Part shown: in pieces, positions 59,027-64,000 of the stretch
Numbering within the stretch: the stretch's first letter is position 1
How the letters are laid out: each line of letters begins with the position of its first letter
Assembly: GCA_964620675.1 (NCBI GenBank)
Contig: CAZUJU010000006.1
Span: 1-64,000 of the forward strand
Source: CAYSFW01 sp964620675
GTDB lineage: Bacteria > Pseudomonadota > Gammaproteobacteria > UWMA-0217
DNA length: 64,000 nt
Reading direction: 5' to 3'
The notes under the pieces: generated by a model
What the model saw: only the letters and a program-made list of their open reading frames with translations
The model's database searches: none
What the model was told of the DNA's origin: nothing
Made by a program: the position numbers and the translations under genes

Positions 59027-61023
59027 CCGGTGAGGCGCTGCTTCAGGCTTTCGAGCAAGGCGCGGCGAGCCTCCGGGCTGGCGACGGTGCGGCCGTTCGG
59101 CGCGGTGTCCCAGTCGATCAATTCGGCCGGGATCTCGCTCAGGAACCGACTTGGCTCGCATTCGGTTTCCTCGCCGTATTTCATGCGTTTGCGCGCATAG
59201 GTGAGGGTCAGGGTACGGCGCGCGCGGGTGATGCCGACGTAGGCGAGGCGCCGCTCCTCCTCGATCGAGCCCGCTTCGAGGCTGCTCTTGTGGGGCAGGA
59301 TCTCTTCCTCCATCCCGGCGATGAAGACATGCGGAAACTCCAGACCCTTCGCCGCATGCAAAGTGAGCAGTTGAACCCCTTCGCCCTGGTCGCTCTCGTT
59401 GCGTTCGAGGATGTCCATCAAGGTCAGGTGGGTGACGATTTCGTGGAGGGCTTTCCCCGGGCCTTTGTCGCCGTCACGCCCGAGGCGGCCGATCCATGCC
59501 AGCAGCTCGTTCACGTTATCCATGCGCCGCTCCGCCGCCTTGGGGTGACTGCTGATTTCGAGCAGCCAGTCTTCGTAGGCGAGTTCGCGCAGCAGTTCGC
59601 GGGTGATCTGTTGCGGGTCGGCGCCTCGGGCGCGGTGGGCGATCGCGCTGACAAAGTCGGTGAAGCTGCGCAAGCGGAACAACGCGCGTTCGCTCAGGCG
59701 GCTGGTCAGGCCCAGTTCACCGCTCGCCGCGATCAGGCTGACGTGGCGTTCGTTGGCATAGGCAGCGAGCTTTTCCAGCGTAGTGGCGCCGATCTCGCGC
59801 CGCGGGGTGTTGACCACCCGCAGGAAGGCAGCATCGTCGTCGGGGTTGGCGAGCAAGCGCAGATAGCCGACGACGTCCTTGATCTCGCTGCGCTCGAAGA
59901 ACGAATCGCCGCCGCTGACTTTATACGGGATGCCTTGCTCGCGCAGTTTGCGTTCGAACGGTCGCGCCTGGTGGTTGCCGCGATAGAGAATCGCGAAGTC
60001 GGCGTACTCGCAACGATACTTGAACTTGATCCGCAGGATCTCCGAAACGACGCGGTCGGCTTCGTCATCGGTACCGTTGCAGGCCATGACGCGCGGATTT
60101 TCGCCCTCGCCGAGCGCGCTCCAGAGTTTTTTCTCGAATACGTGCGGGTTGAGCGCGATCAAATGGTTGGCGCTCCTGAGAATACGGTCGGTCGAGCGGT
60201 AGTTCTGCTCCAGCTTGATCACGTGCAGGGTAGGGTAGTCGTGCTGGAGCTGGGCTAGATTTTCCGGGCGTGCGCCGCGCCAGGCGTAGATGGATTGGTC
60301 GTCGTCGCCGACGGCGGTGAGGCGGCCCTGTACCCCCGCCAGTAATTTCACCAGTTGGTACTGACAGGCGTTGGTGTCCTGATACTCGTCGATCAACAGG
60401 TAGCGCAGGCGGTTTTGCCAGGTTTCGCGAATCTCGGGGTGGTCCTGAAAGAGATGTACCGGCAGCGCGATCAGGTCGTCGAAATCGAGCGCGTTGTAAG
60501 CCTTGAGCTGGCGTTGATAGCGCGCGTACAGGCGCGCGTGGAGTTGCGCCTGGGCCTCCTCGGCGGTCGCCAAGGCGTGTTCCGGGCTCAGGAAATCGTT
60601 TTTCCAGAGCGAAATGCGAAACCGCGCGGCGTCGGCGTCGGTGTCGTTTTCCTTGCGTAAGAGCTCCTTGAGCAGGGTCGTGCTGTCGGTGGCGTCAAAC
60701 AGCGAGAAACCGGGCTTGAAACCGAGCGCGGCCAGTTCCTGACGGATGATGGTCAGGCCCAGGGTGTGAAAGGTCGAGACGTGTAGGCCGTGGGCTTCGT
60801 CGCGTGTAAGCAGTTTGCCGACCCGCTCGCGCATCTCGCGCGCGGCCTTGTTGGTGAAGGTGATGGCAGCGATGTGGCGGGCCGGAATCTCCTGGCGGCG
60901 GATCAGGTAGGCGATTTTCTCGGTGATCACGCGGGTCTTGCCGCTGCCCGCGCCTGCCAGTACCAGCACCGGCGTGCCGAGGTATTCCACCGCGGCTTTT
61001 TGTTGCGGGTTCAGTTTGACCAT
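59023..61023 (-). CDS. rep: ATP-dependent DNA helicase Rep
   Basis: Rep is a superfamily 1 3'-5' helicase that clears proteins ahead of the replication fork. The 666-residue product (E. coli 673) begins MVKLNPQQKAAVEYLGTPV. It has Walker A LAGAGSGKTRVIT, motif Ia ITFTNKAAREM, motif II DEYQDTN, motif III GDDDQSIYAWRGA, motif IV EQNYRST, motif V LTLHAAKGLEFPHV and motif VI YVGITRA. Similarity to E. coli Rep runs throughout, so Rep is preferred over UvrD. The start at 61023 excludes 63 upstream codons that lie in the MITE-like element. Confidence 0.95.
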   Translation of the reverse strand: MVKLNPQQKAAVEYLGTPVLVLAGAGSGKTRVITEKIAYLIRRQEIPARHIAAITFTNKAAREMRERVGKLLTRDEAHGLHVSTFHTLGLTIIRQELAALGFKPGFSLFDATDSTTLLKELLRKENDTDADAARFRISLWKNDFLSPEHALATAEEAQAQLHARLYARYQRQLKAYNALDFDDLIALPVHLFQDHPEIRETWQNRLRYLLIDEYQDTNACQYQLVKLLAGVQGRLTAVGDDDQSIYAWRGARPENLAQLQHDYPTLHVIKLEQNYRSTDRILRSANHLIALNPHVFEKKLWSALGEGENPRVMACNGTDDEADRVVSEILRIKFKYRCEYADFAILYRGNHQARPFERKLREQGIPYKVSGGDSFFERSEIKDVVGYLRLLANPDDDAAFLRVVNTPRREIGATTLEKLAAYANERHVSLIAASGELGLTSRLSERALFRLRSFTDFVSAIAHRARGADPQQITRELLRELAYEDWLLEISSHPKAAERRMDNVNELLAWIGRLGRDGDKGPGKALHEIVTHLTLMDILERNESDQGEGVQLLTLHAAKGLEFPHVFIAGMEEEILPHKSSLEAGSIEEERRLAYVGITRARRTLTLTYARKRMKYGEETECEPSRFLSEIPAELIDWDTAPNGRTVASPEARRALLESLKQRLTG

Positions 61024-61588
61024 GCGATATCGATGATGACCGGTGTTGGGACAGTGAGATAATCCTAGAATTCTCGGTTGGACGTGCCCGATTGCACGGT
61101 ATTCGGGGTGCAGGGAAAGGCGCAACGACGCGGAATGGTTGTTCCATTCCAAGGAGTTGCAACGCAGCCATGCGCCCCGAAGGCCGTGCACTCGGGCACG
61201 TAGCGCGTGCACCCGGAAGGTGTAGCCGAATCCACCTCAGCTTTTTCGCGAATACAGCACGTTACGTTCTCCAATGAGCGGTCAACCGAGGAATCTAGGA
61301 TAATACATGGGCGGCGCGCCGTATCAGCGCAGCGGCGCCGGTAGCAGCCGAAGGCGAGCGCGAAATCCGCCGGCGACGCAATCGCGGCCGTCGCCATTCT
61401 AGCCGCTGGCGAAGCACGCCAGTAGCTTTACGACAGGATATACTGCCCAAGGCGTCGCGATGGCACCCATCTTGGATGCGTAAGCGATTGTTTCTGGCCC
61501 CGGCCACCGCGGTTTCCGGCCGCCGCGCCTGGCCACGGGCCGGAACCCTCCCACCGCACCCGGAGCACGAGCCCCGCGTTGACATGAG
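61024..61588. other. divergent gap between rep and ampD, partly filled by a MITE-like element
   Basis: About 565 bp. The MITE-like element covers 61061-61303. The remaining part, up to ampD, is GC-rich with no gene or obvious promoter recognised apart from AGGATATACT near 61434-61443. Confidence 0.5.
61061..61303. mobile_element. MITE-like non-autonomous element with terminal inverted repeats
   Basis: The ends are imperfect inverted repeats of about 22 bp. The left (61061-61083) runs through TCCTAGAATTCTCGGTTGG; the right (61281-61302) reads, inverted, TCCTAGATTCCTCGGTTGAC. TAA occurs directly outside both TCCTAG/CTAGGA ends and may be a target duplication. Inside, next to the left end, is a large hairpin: 29-nt arms at 61083-61111 and 61172-61200 (4 mismatches) enclosing a smaller stem GGAATGG/CCATTCC. 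No transposase is coded. It lies 38 bp from the rep start codon. Confidence 0.7.
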
Positions 61589-62194
61589 ATGAAAATCGAT
61601 ACCCTGACGGGTTTGGCGACCGACGCCGTCCAGCGGTCATCGCCGAATCATGATCCGCGTCCCGACGGCGCGCTGCCGGAGTTGATCGTGGTCCACAACA
61701 TTTCGTTACCGCCCGGAGAATTCGGCGGCGACCATATCGATGCGTTGTTCTTGAACGGTCTCGACCCCGGCGCCCATCCCTACTTTGCCGCAATCGCCGG
61801 ACTTGAGGTCTCGGCCCACTTTCTGATCCGACGCGATGGCGCGCTGCTGCAATACGTATCGCTCCACCAGCGCGCCTGGCATGCCGGGCGTTCCTGTTTT
61901 GCCGGGCGCGAGCGTTGTAATGATTTTTCCATCGGCATCGAACTCGAAGGCACCGACACGACGCCGTACACCGAGCCCCAATACGAGCGCCTCGCGGGGC
62001 TCATCGTTGCCTTGCTCGACGCCTATCCGACGCTGTCGCGCCAGCGCATCGTCGGGCACTGCGATATTGCGCCGGAGCGCAAGACGGATCCCGGTCCCGC
62101 GTTCGATTGGGCGCGCCTGCATCGCGACCTCGATACCCAGCTGTGGCCGTGGCACACGGCCGAAGACATCAAAACTCAGGAGAATTCATCATGA
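61589..62194 (+). CDS. ampD: 1,6-anhydro-N-acetylmuramyl-L-alanine amidase AmpD
   Basis: AmpD cuts the peptide from anhydro-muropeptides in cytoplasmic peptidoglycan recycling. The 201-residue product has the zinc ligands in IVVHNISLPPGEFGG (His about 37), GHCDIAPERKTDPGPAFDW, seen as GHCDIAPERKTDPGP (His about 157, Asp about 167), and LHQRAWHAG. It overlaps ampE by the ATGA. Loss of AmpD raises AmpC beta-lactamase in some bacteria; no ampC is in the window. Confidence 0.95.
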   Translation: MKIDTLTGLATDAVQRSSPNHDPRPDGALPELIVVHNISLPPGEFGGDHIDALFLNGLDPGAHPYFAAIAGLEVSAHFLIRRDGALLQYVSLHQRAWHAGRSCFAGRERCNDFSIGIELEGTDTTPYTEPQYERLAGLIVALLDAYPTLSRQRIVGHCDIAPERKTDPGPAFDWARLHRDLDTQLWPWHTAEDIKTQENSS

Positions 62195-63069
62195 CGTTCT
62201 TGTCGGTGTTGATTGCGTTATTGCTTGAGCGTTTTGGCAACATCGCCGAGGGCTTGCGTCGCCACGATGGCTTGCAGCGCCTGTTCGCGTGGTTGGACGT
62301 GCGCCTGGGCCAGTACCAGCTGTTCAACGGATGGTTGGGTCTGATTGCGATGTTGTTGCCGCTGATCCTGGTCGCGGACTGGGTCTATGACGTGTTCGAC
62401 GACTGGTTGTTCGGGCTGGTCGGGATTGCCCTGAGCGTGGCGATCCTGCTGTTCAGCCTCGGACCGAAGGACGTCGATCGCGCGCTCGCTGATTATCTCG
62501 CTGTCCCCGACGATGATCCGGCGCGTGGCAGGATCTATCAGGAAATTACCGGCGACCCGCCGCCGGCGCGGGAGGCGACTCGTGTCGAGGGCCTGATTCG
62601 CGGCGCGTTCATCGAGTCGAATCATCGCCTGTTTGGCGTGCTGTTCTGGTTCGTCGCCGCCGGTCCGATGGGCGCGCTGCTCTACCGTCTCAGCAAGGAG
62701 CTGTATCAGGTCGACCAGGCCTACCTCGTGCGCTTGCGCGCCTACGCCGAGGTCTGGTTCGGCATCCTGAACTGGTTACCGGCGCGCCTTTTGACCTTCA
62801 CCCTGGCGTTGGTTGCCGGGTTCGATCAAATCTGGCCGGTCTGTAAATCTCGATTTACCCAGTATATCGAGCGCGTTCAAGAGGATAACCGCGGCCTGCT
62901 GGGCGATGCGGGGATCGCCGCGGTGGAACTCGAACGGCGTGCGCGCGAGGCGGGCGACCGCGGCGGACACGAGGTCGCCGCGCTTGAACAGGCCGCCATC
63001 GTGCTGCGGCGGGCCTTGATCGTCTGGATCGTGCTCCTCGCGCTGTTGACCCTTTTGCGCTGGGTATAA
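62191..63069 (+). CDS. ampE: regulatory signalling membrane protein AmpE
   Basis: The 292-residue inner-membrane protein has about four membrane segments (near residues 42-58, 66-84, 140-160 and the C-terminal helix ALIVWIVLLALLTLLRWV). It has the family motifs FLSVLIALLLERF at the start and FIESNHRLFGVLFWFVAAGP, read as NHRLFGVLFWFV. It is coded with ampD as in enterics and may sense or transport recycling intermediates; its role is not firmly known. CAGGAGA precedes ATG 62191. Confidence 0.9.
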   Translation: MTFLSVLIALLLERFGNIAEGLRRHDGLQRLFAWLDVRLGQYQLFNGWLGLIAMLLPLILVADWVYDVFDDWLFGLVGIALSVAILLFSLGPKDVDRALADYLAVPDDDPARGRIYQEITGDPPPAREATRVEGLIRGAFIESNHRLFGVLFWFVAAGPMGALLYRLSKELYQVDQAYLVRLRAYAEVWFGILNWLPARLLTFTLALVAGFDQIWPVCKSRFTQYIERVQEDNRGLLGDAGIAAVELERRAREAGDRGGHEVAALEQAAIVLRRALIVWIVLLALLTLLRWV

Positions 63070-63071
63070 AG

Positions 63072-63695
63072 ATGGCGGATACGATCATCGACTTGTTGCG
63101 GCACGGTGAGCCGGTCGGCGGTTCGCGCTACCGCGGCCATGGGATAGACGACCCGCTGTCGGAGGCGGGTTGGGCGCAGATGTGGCAGGCCGTCGCGGCC
63201 GACGACCCGGCGCCCTGGACGGCGGTGATCACGTCGCCGTTGTCCCGTTGTCATGCCTTCGCGCAACGCCTCGCTGACCGCCATGACCTGCCGCTCGAAG
63301 TGCGCGACGGGGTGAAGGAGGTGGGCTTTGGTGCCTGGGAAGGGCGTACGCGTGCGGAACTTAAACGCGATTGGGCGCTCGAATATTCGAACTTTCACCG
63401 TGATCCCGTTCGCATGCGGCCGGTGGGGGCCGAGCCGTTGGAGCAGTTTGCCGGGCGGGTTGTTTCTGCGTTGGAAACCATTGTGGTTGCGCATGACGGT
63501 TCGCGGGTGCTGGTCGTGGCGCATGCTGGCGTGCTGCGGGTCGCGCTGGCGACGGTGCTCGGTGCTCCGCTCGAATCGCTATACCGCATTCACATTCCGT
63601 TCGCGGGTCGGTTGCGGATCCGCCACGGCGACACCGGGATGCGAATCGAGGTCGGATGCGATCACGGGACATCCGCGCGGCGTTCCGATTTTTAA
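63072..63695 (+). CDS. histidine phosphatase family protein (CobC/phosphoglycerate mutase-like)
   Basis: The 207-residue product has the phosphohistidine motif LLRHGEPVGG, with catalytic His about 11, followed by the second arginine region ITSPLSRCHAFAQRL, EVGFGAWEG and the second histidine in VVAHAGVLRVAL. Alpha-ribazole phosphatase (CobC) has this outline, but no cobalamin genes are near. It lies 2 bp after ampE and is probably co-transcribed with ampDE. Confidence 0.88.
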   Translation: MADTIIDLLRHGEPVGGSRYRGHGIDDPLSEAGWAQMWQAVAADDPAPWTAVITSPLSRCHAFAQRLADRHDLPLEVRDGVKEVGFGAWEGRTRAELKRDWALEYSNFHRDPVRMRPVGAEPLEQFAGRVVSALETIVVAHDGSRVLVVAHAGVLRVALATVLGAPLESLYRIHIPFAGRLRIRHGDTGMRIEVGCDHGTSARRSDF

Positions 63696-63732
63696 CGCGG
63701 ATTCACATTTAGCGATAGTTTACATGGATCTT

Positions 63733-63748
63733 TGTGACAGCGGTCACA
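63733..63748 (+). promoter_or_regulatory. perfect CRP/Vfr-type binding site
   Basis: TGTGA-CAGCGG-TCACA fits the CRP consensus TGTGA-N6-TCACA exactly. It is 53 bp before the start of the exported protein gene at 63802. TAGAAC at 63767-63772 could serve as a -10 box, which would place the site near -38 to -41, as for class II activation. Confidence 0.65.
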
Positions 63749-63801
63749 TTGCGATCTAACATCCCGTAGAACTTAGATTTTTCCTGGAGGACACATCAAC
63801 C

Positions 63802-64000
63802 ATGTTTAAGAAGTTACGTCTTGCGACCCTGATTGGCGCCGCCTTAGTTACCAGCGGCCTCGGCGTGGCGGCGGAGCGTGATGCCCTGCCGGCTGCGAAA
63901 CCCGGCGAGTGTTATGCCAAGGTGGTCACCCCCGCGCGATTCGAAACCCGGCAGGAGGAACTCGTCCTCAGTGAGGCTTCCGAGCGAATCGAGGTCGTGC
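63802..64000 (+). CDS. exported protein, N-terminal part (runs off the window)
   Basis: The frame from ATG 63802 stays open to the window end (66 codons). It starts with a clear signal peptide (FKKLRLATLIGAALVTSGLGVAA). After that comes PGECYAKVVTPARFE and LSEASERIEVV, a pattern I recall from repeat regions of OmpA-like or peptidoglycan-binding envelope proteins. TGGAGG lies 11 nt upstream. The likely role is in the cell envelope; the full domain plan is outside the window. Confidence 0.8.
   Translation, partial: MFKKLRLATLIGAALVTSGLGVAAERDALPAAKPGECYAKVVTPARFETRQEELVLSEASERIEVV

Noticed and set aside
1..64000. CRISPR arrays, prophage, restriction or toxin-antitoxin systems
   Set aside because: No regularly spaced repeats and no genes of these classes were seen on either strand.

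Overview
The window is a GC-rich stretch of chromosome from a gammaproteobacterium. The main evidence is gene order: carA-carB-greA, then yhbY/rlmE, then ftsH-folP-glmM-tpiA-secG-tRNA-Leu, a complete fourteen-gene nuo operon, and tRNA-fMet-rimP-nusA-infB-rbfA-(truB)-rpsO-pnp. A nuo operon set between tRNA-Leu and the metY-rimP block is, from general knowledge, the arrangement of Xanthomonas/Chromatiales-like lineages rather than of enterics. An ETHE1-type persulfide dioxygenase, a VPLPA-CTERM (exosortase) substrate, an ECF sigma/anti-sigma pair and a cytochrome P460 suit an environmental, probably Chromatiales-like bacterium. Species cannot be named from the window.

Layout. 1-1400: the end of a VPLPA-CTERM surface protein, a secreted ComEA-like helix-hairpin-helix protein and an unknown small protein. 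1449-7595: a Cu/Ag-type RND efflux operon (small Cys/His-rich exported protein, outer-membrane channel, adaptor with metal-binding domain, CusA-type pump). 7596-9052: a P460 lipoprotein and a nested palindromic repeat. 9053-14574: an alpha-amylase-family enzyme divergent from a two-domain polyphosphate kinase 2, then greB and a glycine-rich DUF533 protein. 14767-26374: carbamoyl phosphate synthesis, transcript cleavage, 23S rRNA methylation, membrane proteolysis, folate, cell wall sugar, triose isomerase and protein export genes, ending with tRNA-Leu(GAG). 26564-41218: promoter and genes for NADH dehydrogenase I. 41275-49289: initiator tRNA and the rimP-nusA-infB-rbfA-rpsO-pnp expression block. 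49436-54770: ECF sigma and anti-sigma factors, an MscK-like channel and a YecA-family protein. 54910-59026: ABC exporter, a large gene-poor gap, persulfide dioxygenase and a Crp/Fnr regulator. 59023-63695: Rep helicase, a MITE-like element, ampD-ampE and a histidine phosphatase. 63802-end: the start of an exported protein behind a perfect CRP-type box.

Most of the window is ordinary core genome. The clearest anomaly is truB, which keeps its start, its extreme N- and C-terminal motifs and its place in the operon but has lost the whole catalytic core. Other points worth checking are a terminator-like hairpin that seems to bridge the folP ribosome binding site, tandem terminators abutting the rimP start codon, an unusual U1.U72 pair in the initiator tRNA, two palindromic mobile-element-like repeats, and a perfect TGTGA-N6-TCACA box. 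I found no convincing new multi-gene system, CRISPR array, prophage or insertion sequence with a transposase.
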